This document shows positions 28,853 through 42,800 of a DNA stretch of 64,000 nt, piece by piece (position 1 is the stretch's first letter; every line of letters begins with the position of its first letter). The translations under genes and the position numbers were made by a program. The DNA lies in the NCBI RefSeq assembly GCF_021917145.1, contig NW_025813853.1, forward strand, positions 1 to 64,000, given 5' to 3'. Below the pieces are notes generated by a model. It was not told the origin of the DNA and searched no databases. It saw only the letters and a list, made by a program, of their open reading frames with translations. This DNA is from Hypomesus transpacificus. Its lineage: Eukaryota; Chordata; Actinopteri; Osmeriformes; Osmeridae.

Positions 28853-31059
28853 ATGCGTGTGTATTTCACCCGTGCGTGTTAATATCTCTGGCTACTGAAA
28901 AGACTTAAGTGAAGACCCATTTTGTGCATGGTCAGCCAAACCCGCGTTGATGCTGTTGTGTGTCTCAGGCCTAATACCCTTTCTTTACTGCACCACCTTC
29001 AAGCATAATAGCCAGAGACTAGGGGATCCAGCTGGACTATTAGTACTAGTGATGTAGGATAACCAGATGCAGTGCTCCTGTATTTCCATGAGGTTGGAAT
29101 TCAGTCTTTCTGTGTCTGTTTTCCAGACCTTATATAAGGGGATGAACGCCTCATTATTCTTGTCAGTCCTTGCTCTGTGGCAGACAGTGCTCTCTCTCTT
29201 CTCTCTCTTTACCTCTTCCATTCAGTTTACCTGCCACCTGCAGACAGACCTGCTCTCTGTGCTGATCTCTATCAGCAAACAAACAAACCGAGAAAACAAA
29301 GTCAGGCAACGTTGTCATTAAATGTCTGAATGTGGGGGGGCTGCAGTTTTTGATTTATAAATGCATTGGAGACTTGGTCTCCTCCTCACTTCCTTAATGG
29401 TAGAGGTTCTGAAAAGCAAATCAAATGTAAATGTAATCCATCAATGACTTTGTCATTGTTTGACTGTGGAGGAATCAAGATACTTAACATGCGCATTTTG
29501 AACAAAAACAATTGCCGGATGAGAAAGCATGCAAACACTAAATGTATTCCCTTCCCTTGGAGTTTGTTCGTTTGAAATGGGACTTCAGAGTGACAGCAGT
29601 AGAATGTGCTGATCAGTCCTACTGAACTGACAAATCACACAGGTGAGCTATGGCGAGGTCTTGTCCTGAAAGCCATCACCGTGCTGTCTGAGTACCCCAC
29701 ACCCCCCCCCACCACACAGATTGGGCCCAGGGTCTCCAATCTCATTCCTGCCATTACCATCATTACCCGGCCAGGAGACCGAGAGTCTGGACGTTTGGAC
29801 CAAAGTCAGTGAGTGGAGCTCCAGGAAGGGCCGTCTCCCCTGCCCTCTGAAAGGAAGCCAGCTGGTCTAACGACGCTGTTCTCTCACAGGTCAGCGTCTG
29901 CTCTGTCACTCGGAGCTCTGTGGCTGCTCCATGAGCCACCTGTCTGCTGTGATCGTCCCTGAGAGAGTGCGGATGACGTGCAGACAGACATCTCGAATGC
30001 AGGGAAGGAGACCTGTCTCGGTTTAACATTGATGGGGCGGAACTTTCCGGTGACCGGCTTTATTGGAAATGACTTCTATGATGAGTTTAACGTGAAATGG
30101 GCTCTGAGGCGCAGAGGGTAAAACCTGACGGTTTACCCCGTCAAGGTCGAAGGAGAAAGACACTGTCACCTATCTGCCCATTTGAAAAAGTTATCTTGTT
30201 CTCCTATGGCTACCGACTGATTATGGAAACATCATGCAGAATGTACGAGCAAATTATGCATAAAACGCTTTTTCTTCCATGTCATATTCTCTTTGCCAGA
30301 AACAGTTTTGATGCACCAACCACAGGGGCCGAAACAATCACAGTGAGAGATAAAAGGGTGTGTTCAACGCCAGGAACACTGACACGCACCACTTGTTACG
30401 AATCTATCTTCGAAGAAACAAGGACAGGGGCCATCTCCTACTCGGGTCTCCGACGGCGTAAACAGGACCCCTCGGTCGCCACAGCCCAGCTGAGACAGCT
30501 CTAACGAGGAGACCAGGGGAAGGCTGCACGCACACTCGCCATCGAGTGCCAGCCTTGGACGGGGGACGGGGGGTTGGGCACAGCCAGAAGGCTTGAGGGA
30601 GGGGGGGGTGTATCTCTCACGCGTGACTGGCTGAGTGACAGACTTGCTAGGGTGGTGCAGGGGGGTGTTAGGGCGTGATGGTTGGCAGGAGGGAGGCGTC
30701 GTAGACGGGCCGAGGTGGCGGGAGGATGCTGAGGAGAGGGGGGGTTGAGATCCTGAGAGACAGAGGATAGAGAAGAGGGTGGGAGAAAGGAGAAGAGGGG
30801 ATGGGAAGATGGGGGGGGGGGGGGGGCAAAATGGAGTCCTGACTGCTGGATCCCCACCGGTCAAGTGTGGACTAGTGCAGCAATTTAACAGAGCAAAAAG
30901 GGTATTTGATGCAGCCCCACACACCAAAACAACGACAGCCCCCCTCAGTTGGAACATGAAATCTGTTCCAGGGGAAAGAACTCTAAAGTAGGTTATACTT
31001 ATACGAATAAGGATGAAAACAACCAGTCCCCCGTTGTCTCCAACTAGTAATAAAAACTA

Positions 31060-31829
31060 TAACAGTAACAATATACAGCAACAGAACTATAATAATAATA
31101 ATACTAACAATATACAGTAACAGGTTTACTTTATTTGTAACATCTAGCTGGGCAATGTGAACATAAGCTATAATTAAAATTTCAAAGTTACATGTGATAC
31201 ACACATAGGCAAGCACACACCCCAGGTTTACATAGAAAGTACACACATACTTCCCTTTAACAATCATAGAATTGACTAAACAAGAACGTTTTTAATCTAG
31301 TTTTAAATGTCGAGACAGTATCAGCTTCCTTAATTGAGATGGGTAATTTGTTCCAAAGAAGAGGTGCTCTATATGAGAACGCCCTACCTCCAGCAGTTTT
31401 TTTCTTAACTTTGGGTATTACCAGATAGCCGGCATTTTGAGATCTTAGAGTCCTTGCGGGGCAATAGGGTGCAAGGAGACCGGAGAGGTACAGTGGTGCC
31501 AATCCATGCAGAGATTTGTAAGTTAGTAGTAGAACTTTGAAATCAGCTCTGGCTTGGATAGGGAGCCAGTGTAAAGAGATAAGAGTCGATGTTATATGAT
31601 CAAACTTTCTAGTTTTAGTCAATAGTCTAGCAGCAGCATTTTGCACCCGCTGTAAGTTTTTTAGGTAGGTAATTGGGAGGCCAGAGAACAACACATTGCA
31701 GTAGTCCAATCGGGACGTAACAAAAGCATGTATTAGTTTTTCAGCATCATCCTTTGAGAGGAATTTTCGTATTTTGGCAATATTACGTAGATGGAAAAAT
31801 GCTGTTCTGGTGATTTGCTTAATATGGTA
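31060..31829 (-). mobile_element. L2-type LINE, 3' end (5'-truncated)
   Basis: On the - strand an open frame runs from about 31829 to a TAA at 31257. It encodes the C-terminal part of an L2-clade reverse transcriptase: HLRNIAKIRKFLS, then SRLDYCNVLFSGLP, LQRVQNAAARLL, HWLPIQARADFK and a final LWNKLP with a STFKTRLKTFLF ending. The frame is intact over about 190 residues, so the copy is fairly young. The catalytic YADD part and the endonuclease are absent. The 3' UTR appears to continue to about 31060, ending in a TTA/TA-rich tail with an AATAAA-like word. It is not a host gene. Confidence 0.85.
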
Positions 31830-32112
31830 TTTTTAAACTTTTTTGGCTTATGGTACATTTAAACTTCATCATATGTTGCTACTGGCTCCTTTGTTCCAAC
31901 ACCTTGAGAAACTCTAACCTGCTACTCCAGAACTGCTGACGAGGTTATGAGGTTGGCACGTAATGACAGTGATTTACAGCCCCCCCCTTCCTGCCCCAGC
32001 CTCCAATCACCAAGGACAACAGGGAGACTTAAAGGAGAGCGACTCCCTCTCTGACGACGGTGAGGTAGCTAATCTCTAGTCAAGATATTTCACAACATAC
32101 GGTGGTGATCAT

Positions 32113-32156
32113 TACATTTAGTCATTTAGCAGACGCTCTTATCCAGAGCGACTTAG
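32113..32156 (-). repeat. V-SINE tail fragment
   Basis: Holds CATTTAGTCATTTAGCAGAC and the following CGCTCTTATCCAGAGCGACTT, matching the tail of the fuller copies in this window. It stops abruptly at the CTTAG junction; no tRNA-like head follows. Confidence 0.75.
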
Positions 32157-35100
32157 CCAGCCTTGGCATCAGCATGTGTACAACTTTGGTGCCTCTGTGA
32201 CTAGTCAGACACCGTATCACTGTGCACAACCATCAACCATAAATGGTGCAGTTCAACCAACATCCTCCTCTCATTGAAGAGCAAACATGTTCAGCGGTCT
32301 CAAGTGTTTCCTCAACCACTAGAGACCCATCAGACACAGACAGACGGGGGAAAAGGAAAAAGAGAGAGGGAGAAATATAAAGAGTTACTGAGAAGATTCT
32401 GTCAAAAGATAGGAAAAAGGAGTGGGACAGAAGGGTGGGAGGGTGGGAGGGTGGGAGGGAGGGAAAAAACACTTCAACAAAAGGTAGTTGACTAAATGTG
32501 TGTTCACACACACACACACAAAAAAAAACACACACAAAAAAAACTCCACAGGAGTTCACGCTGAACTTGTCAGCCCCTTTGTTTCCCAGGATCCCCTGAG
32601 TGTTGTCAGTCTGACACAATAACACCTCTCTCTCCTCACCTCTGCTCTCCTCTTCTTTTCTGCTCTCCTTTCATCTCTTCTGCTCTGCTCCTCTCTTCTC
32701 CTCTCCACTCTTCTGCCATGGTCTCATCAGACCCCTTTTATTCGCCAATGTACCTGGCAGAGTCCCTCTTCAACGGTTCCACTGATTTTGTCAAGGCAAC
32801 CTCACTCAAGCCACCCACTCTCCCATGCACAGCTATACATAGCACTAAAAGAAGTGAAGTGAATCAAAATAAGCTATTCAACGACACAAGTCAATTCAAA
32901 TATCAGCATCAGTGCAAGAGATTCTCACTACCCCGGTGTCAATACTGTGTGCAGTCAAGACAAGAGAGAGATAATGTCCAATACTCCACTAACGTATTTA
33001 CACAATACAAGACTTCAGCTCTCAGGCAGCAGTTCTGTTCATCTCCCTGTATGAAAGATGGAGTGAATGCGAACAGTGCTCTGGTATTACATGCTCCCAG
33101 TGGGATCACTCTACAAACACTAAGCTTCGACGAAGATCAACAGCAGCAAAGCCGAACAAGAGTAGGTGAGAGTACAAGCAGAGCAGGCATGAGAGAGAGG
33201 GAGTTTGAGGGGGGGAGAGGGAGGACAAAAGAGAGAGCGGGAAAGAGAGAGGAGGGAGAGAGGAAGAAAGAATAGGGAAGGAGGAGGAGAAAAAATGAGT
33301 GTCAGAAAGCAGAGAATATGAAAGAAGAGAGAGAGACTGAGTGAGGAAAAGGAGGAGTGATGTTATGAATGTTCCCTGATCGGTTTTATTCACTAGCATT
33401 ACAGACATTGATTAACAAGGATCACTTGGATGATGGTTAGCTCCATATTCAATTCTGCCCACACAAGCACTTCATTATAAGTCATTTAAATATTCCAGCT
33501 ATCTTATAGAAGAATGGTAAGGTGAATTTTAATTAGGACCCATTTTCGACTCAACACTTCACAGGGAATGTATAATATATGGGTAGAAGCAACCAGACTA
33601 TAAACTCAGATTTGGGTCATAAATCTGGGATGTAACAATTTGAAAAACTGACAGGGACACTGAGCTGGACAGAAGGGACAGGTACAAACACCTCTTTAAG
33701 CAGCGGCTGACAGATAAGCAGTATATTCCAACAGTTCACACTGTTGGAATAGGTGTATGAAAAGTCTGGCATCTCCCTTCAGGGTCCCTCCAAGAGTCCA
33801 AGTATTGCGGAGGGTTTAGTGAATCTAACAGGCTCTCTACGCTTACATTCCAGGAAGTCCTATGAATGTACTGAGCATCAAAGTGGAACAAAAGCCCTGG
33901 ATGAGGATCCAATTATCTCTCTTTTCCTCTCTCCCTCTCAACAGCGTGGCACTGTACAAAAACAAGCCTTTACCTAAATGCATTCACTCTGCAGATGGAT
34001 CCACAAATGTGCACGGCACGAAGGACAGCAGTGACATTAGAGTATTATAGTAATCATGATCCAGGTATTGATAATCATCCCTGATACATAAGCTGGTTTG
34101 CCTGATGGTGTGGAGGCATGCTGAGAAGCAGAGTCGAGGGGAGGCAGCCAGGAGAACTCAGTAGCCTACTCGACTCTTCAGGCTCATTCGAGTTCTCACA
34201 TGACAGATCTGAGATTGTGACACTCGTTGTCCTTTTCTGCTCCACTAGGGAACCGCCGTCACAGTGCCCAGGTCTAGCTGACATCACTAACATTTTCTCA
34301 TGACATATTCACTGTGTTCCTAGTTTTTTTCCTAGTGTTCATCCTGACACGCCCCCTTTCAGAGATGAGAAGACTTTGTGCTGATTCGGGGTATAAGTAT
34401 TCTTGTGAAGAAAGAAACCATTTGACAGGAAGTTCACATGGATGAGGAGCATTTGAAAGAGGATGCACGCTCTGATACTGAATCATGGATGCTCAGCCCA
34501 CACCTGCCTCTCCCCTGGCCCAGTGGGCACACACAGACACACAGTCCCACTCTGGCTTACACGGTACCGGCCGGAGGTGTTGAGGGAAGGATTCAGCAAG
34601 CCCCAGCTTGGAGGGTCTGGATGGAGGGCACACACTGACACCATTATCATTAGACGTTTTAAGGGACCCAGTGGAATCTCTTTTCATGTGGCCAAAATGC
34701 TCTTGCCGTCAATCAGTTGTTAGCTTTTAATAAGAGTGTACAAAAAAGTTGTACAACTGTATTAAAAGTGACACGTTTAAATGTTATGCCCCTATAGGAA
34801 ATATTCTGTCCTGTCTGATGAGTCTGTACTGTCACACAGAGCTATACTTGGATTTCTATCATATATCACACGTTCAATTATTTTCAGCATTGTAAGGATG
34901 TCATCAAGTTTGGCATGCTGTCACATCTTTCTTCGATCGCCCTGGCTGTAAGTTCTATTTCACGGTAGACACAATTATTTTCTGATAATTGTTGCTATCA
35001 GATTGGCAAGGTTTTATCTGAACCCAGGGACACACCATTGATGAAGTGCAAATGAACCCTGTCATCAAGCCACCACTGACAATATAATAACAAACTGGAA

Positions 35101-38039
35101 CTAAAACAAAATCCATTGGCTGCTTTCTGCATTTTAAATTGCCCTTCTTGGCAACTACTTTGCCAGTCTTGACAACAACAAAGGACACAACATCAGGTAA
35201 TTAGGCAAATACGACAACTGTGTCTCAGCCTCAGAGCCTAAAATGAGGTTGGTGGTTTGAGTTGTTTATCCAAGTCTGGCTCTGAGAGATTGAAAGACAG
35301 GTAAACACATTTCATTTGTTTTTGATTTTTGTACTCTGAGAGATTCCATCTGTAAGAGCAGAAATCTATTTCCTGTTGGCATGAACAGGAACACTGTGTG
35401 TTTGGGCAGGTAGAGTCTGTTAATAGCAGCTCATTATCTGGCTTGACGGCACTCCTGGGCCCAGAGATTAAAAGTTGTGAGAGTGTTTATCACGGTGATT
35501 CTCCTTTTGATCTTTCTCTGTGGTCTACAGAACATCAGATAAAACACACCGCAACTGCCTCGCTTTCAACTCTGTGCTCAAAGGTGACAGGACAAAGTCT
35601 GTAATGTCAGTAATGTTCCATCAGTCAACGGATGTGTGTGTCTGTGTGTGTGTGTGTGTATTGAAGGGTAAATGTAAGAATGTTGTATGTGTATGTACAA
35701 AGAAATGTATTTCTGTTTGAATGAATGTGTATTAGACATTACTTAGTATACAGTTTTCCGGAAATTAGCTGAAATAAAAACAAAGTCTTAGACACAACGT
35801 TATAGCATAACAATTACTATACTGTCAGTGAGAAATGCAAACACATGCTTAATTTGTGGTAGACTGAAATGAGAAGTGATTGGTAAAATGTTAGTCAGAA
35901 ACGGGAGTGCATTTATTGAATAGGGATATGATTATACATGGGTTGACAGTCTGCTTATTGGTAATGGTAAAACAATGGCGTAGATGGTCCACTGATTTGT
36001 GGGAATATAGATGACAAGTTGCTGCTGTGTCCCACTAGCAAAGCTCATAAACAAGACCATTATATTTTTCATGGGTATTGAAGTAAGCTGTCTCTTTAGG
36101 TCTGTAATATATTTGGAAGACAAAGGGTGCTTAACTCCTATCAATACAAACTTCTCCTTGTCCTACACTGCCATTTGAGAGTTTGACCCTCATCACTTAT
36201 TAATGGTAATTACCCAAAAAACCTTTAAGAAGGTTCATTATTCACCTTTGAAATGCTCCCATAAATCTGGCTTGGGGGGTAGAGGTGTAATTGATATAAT
36301 TGACCACAAGTGAGACTATTAGCATCACCTGTTATAGACTTGGCCCTGACCTTCACACTAGTCAAGTTGACTTCAGAAGACTCAAATCTATCATGCCCAT
36401 GTAACCTGTCTTTTAAAGTTTTAGTATGTGATTTTCTTTATATTTTAAAGCATTTTATTACAACCACCAGTTGAGCACATAACATGGATTCCCTCTCTTG
36501 CTGTGTGGACTGGTCTTGCCCAGTATTGACAATGTTTGCAATAGATTTGAGATTAAATCCTAGGGTTTATTGAATGTGTCGAGGTGCCTATCCAAATGGG
36601 CTTGTTATCTTGTGAAAGCCAAGCCTCACAGGGAATGGAAGGCTGCAGATAAGATGTCAAACATCATGAGCTGGGATGCGTTTTTTTTCAGGGTTGGAGT
36701 CACAAAAGTAATGATTTTTCAGTAATGACTGCCATGCACACACACACGCAAACATACGTGCGCAAACACACACACACACACACACTTTGAGAGTGTGCAG
36801 GGAGAGAGATGAAATGAAGAACCCAGTTGTACCTTGTAAATCATATAAGTTCTTGCAGAAGAGGAAATTGGATTCTGCCCTAATGTCCTAAACTTAAGAG
36901 CAAACCAATTGGGCTCAAAAAATGATCATATACCTAATCATACAATTTATAGATACCCACTGCAGGAGAGAAAAAAATTAAAAACTGCCCGCAGGGTATT
37001 TCACATTTCCAGCTTTCAGATCTTCTGTTCTCTAGATTCTTAATTAAAAATAGTGGGCTATATTCTCCAGGATAGGATCCTATTGTGGGGCAAAAATACG
37101 AAACCAGGACACGCAGAGAAGACAATGAAAAGGAGGCATTTAGTCATGTCTCACGTCCCTTCACCTGCAACAACACGGTGCAGTTGCATACATCTGTGTA
37201 TGCACTGTCTCAGGTAATCCTATATAATGCTAATCCTGCCTGTGTGTGGGTACTGCACCTATCTGGACCTGTCACGGGAGGGCCTTTGTTGCTTGGCAGG
37301 GCCAAGTCAGCATTTAGTTATCTGCTCTCCTGTCTGACTCTGAACACAGCCAACTGTCTTCATTGTAAAACAGGAAGCACACTCGGCAGCTTACCTCCAT
37401 GCTCTGTCAGTCGTGCAGATGGATAATTAATTGGTGGCCTTTAGGGCAAAGACATGCATTGCATATTACACTAGATAGTTACAGTATGAAGCCTCTGATT
37501 AGTTTAGCAAACCTTGAAACCTCTCAGATTGCCAGATTACATACATGGTATGACATTAGGACTGGTGCTGGTCTAAGGACCACAAAGGCTGCTGAACACT
37601 GCTTCCAGAATGAGACTTGAGATGTGACTGTGTCAGATATTGTCTATGAAGATAGAACCCAGATTGACATTGGAACATGTTCAAGAAGACCAAGGCCAGA
37701 CTTAACTTGGGAGTTTATCAAGTGAAACCTTTCGGGGACATTATATATGAAGAGGATGATTTATTTATCATTCTTGGTAATTATACTGTATACATTTTTA
37801 CAAAACTTTCATCTTTAATGTGTAAAAGTATGTAAATATGTGGTCTGGTTCCTATTCCTCTCATCTACCATGCCTTTTAATGATTGGTTATGAAACTTTA
37901 ATGAAGAAGACCTGCAGGCTCTCGGAAAGGCTGATTACCATCACCACCCTTTTATTTATTCATCCCTTTTTTATTCTTAATTTATTTATTTGCCTATTTT
38001 TGCATAGTTGCTGTATGCTTTCCGGGGCAAGGTGCCAAC
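32157..38039. other. Intergenic DNA without recognised genes
   Basis: Contains GA/GGGA-rich low complexity (32340-32470, 33185-33350), a CA/A-rich patch (32505-32555), a perfect hairpin at 33724-33751, a GT tract near 35634-35660 and CA tracts at 36736-36785. The 185-codon frame at 32718-33275 ends in low-complexity Arg/Glu sequence and resembles no family I know. Confidence 0.5.
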
Positions 38040-39835
38040 TGAGCTTCTTGACTCTTAACTTTCCTCTTTCCTCTTTGGGAACCTCACTTTCTGACACTGC
38101 ATCTCTGGCACTGCACTTCAGCGGATCTCATCCTACCAGGTCTCCTGGGTAGGCAAAGTGTCAGCCCCCCGCCAGCTCTCCACTGGTGTCCCACAGGGCT
38201 TTGTCCATGGACCCCTCCTCTTCTCCCTGTACACCACCTCACTCGGACCGATCATCACCTAACACGGCTTCTCCTACCACTGCTACGCTGACGACACGCA
38301 GCTGTACCTGTCGTTCCCCCTGATTGATCCAGGGATCTCAGCTAGGATTGAGGCTTGCCTCACAGACATCTCCGCCTGGATGACCAAGCACCGCCTCCAG
38401 CTGAACATCGCCAAAACAGAGCTTCTCATCATCCCGGCCAAACCCTCCATCTCCCACGTCCTCTCAATCACCCTGGGATCTGCGATGGTGACCCCTTCAT
38501 CCTCTGCCAGGAACCTTGGGGTGACCATGGATGACAAGTTCTCACTCACAGCCCACATTGCTGCAGTCTCCTGGTTGAGTAGATTCACCCTCTACAACAT
38601 CCGGAAGATCAGGAATGGTAAATGTAAATGGACTGCATTTATATAGCGCGTTTTCTACCTTAGCGGCACTCAAAACGCTTTACAATTTTGCCTTTCATTC
38701 ACCCATTCATACTCACACATACCGACGGCAGCAGGCTGCCATGCAAGGCGCCGCTCTGCCCATCGGGAGCAACTTGGTGTTCAGAGTCTTGCTCAAGGAT
38801 ACTTCGGCACATGGCCTTGGGAGTCAGGGATCGAACTGCCAACATTTATATTAACAGACGACCCTCTCTACCCCTTCAGCCACAGCCACCACAGCCACAG
38901 CCGCCCCCGACCCGAGATACCTGTCTCCAAAGGAGATACCTGTCTGAGCATTCCACCCAGCTGCTAGTCCAAGCACTCGTCCTCTCCAAGTTGGACTACT
39001 GCAACTTGCTTCTTGCCGGTCTCCCACCATGCGCAACCCGCCCTCTACAGAGGATTCAGAACGCTGCAGCCCGCCTGGTCTTCAACCTACCCAGACGCTC
39101 CCATGTCACCCCGCTCCTCAACTCCCTTCACTGGTCACCCATCACGGCCCGTATCAAATTCAAGACCCTGTTCCTGACCTTCCGAGCGGTGAACGGGACT
39201 GCACCTGCCTACATCCAGTCTCTCCTCCAGCCTTACACCCCCACCTGCAGTCTTCTTCTGACAACTGTCTGGTGGTCCCACCTCTCAAGAGCGCCCGCTC
39301 CCTACCCAAGCTCTTCTTTTGTCTGGCCCCCCAATGGTGGAATCATCTCCCCACCTCCATCAGAGACACTGATTGTCTCCCCACCTTCAAGAAAAGGCTA
39401 AAGACCGGGAGTACAACGGGACTTAAAATTTGTTGGATATGATGTTAGTTAAGGAACGCAATGACACTTATTGAGGGACTTGGAACACAATGACACTTAT
39501 TGAGGGACTTGTTGCACATGTTGGTTAGTTGTACCTGATTGAACTACTTGTATTTGATGTTAATTATATTATTGTCGCTTGCTTTCCTACAGGTAGAATA
39601 TTGCACCTATGAGGTTCATGTTGTTTCATTTGTTTGACTACAATGCTCTTATGTTTCTTCCCATTGGCACTTATTTGCTTTTCAAATGTATGCTTCATGT
39701 TTTGGCTACCCGCAATGTTTTGGGGGCTATTTTGGGTTTATGAATATTGACCTGTGCACTTTTGTAAAGCTCACTCTTGGAAGTCGCTTTGGATAAAAGT
39801 GTCTGCAAAATGAATAAATGTAAATGTAATGTGAT
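38040..39835 (+). mobile_element. L2-type LINE (5'-truncated, with nested SINE)
   Basis: Encodes reverse-transcriptase blocks in order: SYQVSW near 38130, LSTGVPQG, then LFSLYTTSLGPII, the catalytic YADD at 38284-38295, the LQLNIAKTELL block and the LGVTMDDKFSLTAHI block. After a foreign insertion (38614-38913) come YLSEHSTQLLVQALVLSKLD, CNLLLAGLP, the IQNAAARLVFNLPRRSHVTP block and the HWSPITARIKFKTL block. The endonuclease and N-terminal RT are missing. A stop in SLGPII*HGF and frame shifts show it is dead. The 3' UTR has a tandem pair of a 29-bp unit (about 39454-39511) and ends in the CGCTTTGGATAAAAGTGTCT tail and an AATGTAA-type microsatellite, which fits 3'-end recognition by L2 elements. 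Confidence 0.9.
38614..38913 (-). mobile_element. tRNA-derived SINE inserted in the L2 LINE
   Basis: Read on the - strand, the element starts near 38913 with a tRNA-like head: a box-A-like TGGCTGAAGGGGTAGAG, then a box-B-like GGCAGTTCGATCCCTG. It ends toward 38614 with a body and tail holding GCGCTATATAAATGCAGTCC. I know this sequence as a widespread fish repeat but cannot name its family with certainty. It splits the reverse-transcriptase frame of the surrounding L2 copy, so it is the younger insertion. I could not define a clean target duplication. Confidence 0.7.
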
Positions 39836-42800
39836 GTGAGTCTGTGGGGGGCGAAGAAACCGAAGAAGCCTCCCCATTCTGCAGACGCTCGGCGCATTAA
39901 GTCAAGATCCGCTCCCCCCGGAACAGAGAGGAGAGGTGAGGGTTCAAATCAATGTTATGCCATTGAAAAACGGCAGAAAAGGAAAAGGCATTTAATGAAA
40001 GTCAATAGCTCATGCAGTTTCGAGCTCTTTTTGAAGGGAGAGGTTCTTGCATAAGAGTGAAACTCTAGCCTCTGTATTGGTATTCTCGTCTGAGGGTGAG
40101 AGGCGGAGGCATAGTGACATAAGTATGTTGTGTAACTGGGTCAATATGAGCCGGAGCACAACATCAAGGGGATAAGAGGTGGATAACTAGATACGTCATC
40201 ATCCACATAATTTATACTTCATCCACACCACCAACAGATGTGATTCACATTCCATTGAATAATACTTGCTTTTGGGAGGAAATGAAAGAAAATCAGTTGT
40301 GTATTATGTACTATTCTATAAGTGTATTTCTGTGTCATTTCAGCAACATAGGTCATGTAAATCTAATATGGATGTTTGACTGAGCCATCCATGGTTGATG
40401 ATGGTCGAGGTGTATCACATGGGGCAAAAAGCAACTGTCAAAAAAGCTACCTCCTAGTTTCGAAATACTTGTGAATCACACCATGAGTCCTTACTACCTG
40501 AAATCCTTATGGATTGTCATATTGCACGCTGTGGACAAAGGCTACATGACTCACTATGGAATTCAGTCATAAGGTTTCATAATATTTTTTTTGTAGACTC
40601 AGCAGAGAGCACTTCAACACTCTCCCTGGAATTGAACTGCTAGGATAGGATTCTGGAAAAAAACATTTATGTTATTGGGATATTGGTTTTTATGAAGAGG
40701 TCTAGCTATTGCTTCAATTGTTTTTATGAATCTGACATGTTCTACTATAGCCCACACAGCAGTTTGATTTTCTTTCTCGTTGATTTGTTGAAACTGTGAA
40801 ATTGAAAACACGATGTGTGTGTGGAAATTTCCATTGGAAATGTACATAGTAAACAGAGGGAGGATGATTATTCCATTATTACCTACCATATGTCATTCTG
40901 CTCAATAAACTGTGTCGGTGGGACTCTAAAATAGTCTAATTCATTCGTGCATTTTTTGAGAAAGGGTAGAAAGAGAGCTGTTGAGGATCACCAATTGGTG
41001 TTATAACCACTATCTGGCTGTGCACACGAGTGCCAGTTTTTTTGCTTTAATGTGACGCCATCTGACCGATTGTAAGGGAAGTATTGTATGACAGTCACAC
41101 TTACAGTAAATGTAATCCTCTTAGAATTCCTTTCGTGAAAGAAGACCCCACAACTGCTTTGTTGAAATACTCTTCCCTTCCAGTCTGTGTAGTATTCATT
41201 CATACACAGGACGTCAAAGAAGATGCGTGTAAGCTTGAGAAAAACCGGTAAAAATGCCCTTTAGCTTTACCTTCTGTCCGTATAAGCCCCTAGAGAACAA
41301 CACTTGTGTGTTCCCCGTCCTTAAACACACCGACTATCGTGGACAGCAGGGGTTTGTCTGCGCTGGCAGAATCCTGTTATCAGCTAGATACACTGTCAGA
41401 CAGAGAGAGCTCGGTCCCGTTTGTTCTTTATCACATGGCAGGGAGAGAAAGATGGCAGTGGCACGGCTCCCACCTCCACCCCTTCAACCTGTGGCGGTAT
41501 CTCCCCACAGCATCACTCATGTGTCACCATCCACTCGTGGAAACTCACACGGCAGCACCGCCCACACACCACAATCGATTGGCCTCCTACGTGTACACTG
41601 CTGGAGGAGGCAGTTCACCCACCCACCCACAGTCCATTCACTAACAAGCACGCACAAAATGATTTCAGCTTTCCGACATTGGAGCTTAGAAGACCCAAAC
41701 CGTATGCGCTAGCTACAAATAATTGAGCATATACATACCAATTACACACACAGGTGTGTACACACACATACTGTAGCAGGCTCCCTATGTTTTCATAACA
41801 GCCAATTTATTTCACTCCATCTGTATCGTGAGCCAAAATACAACAAAAGCTAAGAAATTAGTTCCATTTAACAAGTAGGCCTACCTACTGTAAACATGGA
41901 TTCAGCAAGACAGAGAATTGGTTAGTAAAGACATAAAGAAACTCAGACTGCAGAAGAATTTCTCAGAGCAACTGTTTCTTTACTCTTAAAACCAAGACAT
42001 ATAACCCTCAAAGCACAAGGGAAAAATGAGTCACTTCCTTGTCTCTGAATGTCCCTGGATTCTAATCCCACTATAGGCCTACACTGAGTGTTAAAGAGCC
42101 ATTAGAGGTAATTCGAGAGCTGACTACAGGAGCCATTAGCCTGGATTTCTTAAACATTCAATACCTGCTACATAGACTAGTCAAAGGTTTGCCTATCACC
42201 CTCAAACCCCACAAGTTTTGAGCAATCTAACTAACCAAGAGAAACCAATGGGAATGCAGCAGAAAAAGACCATTCAAATTAGGCCACTTATCTCTAAACT
42301 GCAAGTTACTAATGGCGAACAGAGATGCACACCAACCTCCTTTAGCTCACCCATGACATCAAACAGATAAAGGAGGTAAAATGCTTAAATGGTCTCCTCA
42401 TCTCTGGCCAAACCTGGCGCTATGTTTCTACTGTGAAGCCGAGCCGTGCCCTTCGACATCACACAGAATGATCCCCCTCTAAGCTGCAGCAGAAAAATCT
42501 TAGGATGGGTTTTTTTTATAGTTTTTTTCTTAACGGACAATGTCACCTATATGCATTGCTTTTAAATCCCACGCCTGCGTCTGTCCTAATTTGTTCTTGA
42601 TATGCTGCTTACTCGCTCCAACGACCTGATTCATTTAGTAAGCATTAGCCTAATGGAACATTATATCAGCGAGCACAAGCTTTCTAAGGAACGTACGGAT
42701 GACTTCATACCACCAACAAGACAACGCAACAAGGATAGCAAGCACAAAGCAGGTTATCTGAAAAAGGCAGTTTCTTTAACAGCTTGGTGGTCCAGCATTT

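Larger units (their letters stand above)
25686..31059. other. Intergenic DNA with microsatellites
   Basis: No gene is supported. Visible content: the CCCT array at 27051-27150, CA and GT tracts at 28417-28462 and 28826-28852, and G/C homopolymer runs near 29702-29710 and 30810-30825. The 197-codon opposite-strand frame at 30364-30957 is proline- and serine-rich because it reads a G-rich tract, and is not a credible gene. Confidence 0.5.

Noticed and set aside
30364..30957. 197-codon open frame on the - strand
   Set aside because: Pro/Ser-rich reading of a G-rich tract; overlapping frames on both strands are equally open.
32718..33275. 185-codon open frame on the + strand
   Set aside because: No recognisable motif, ends in low-complexity Arg/Glu/Gly sequence from a GA-rich tract, and no splice or neighbour support.
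41254..41726. Three overlapping + strand frames of 101-152 codons
   Set aside because: All three frames are open over the same stretch and none has a recognisable motif or splice context.
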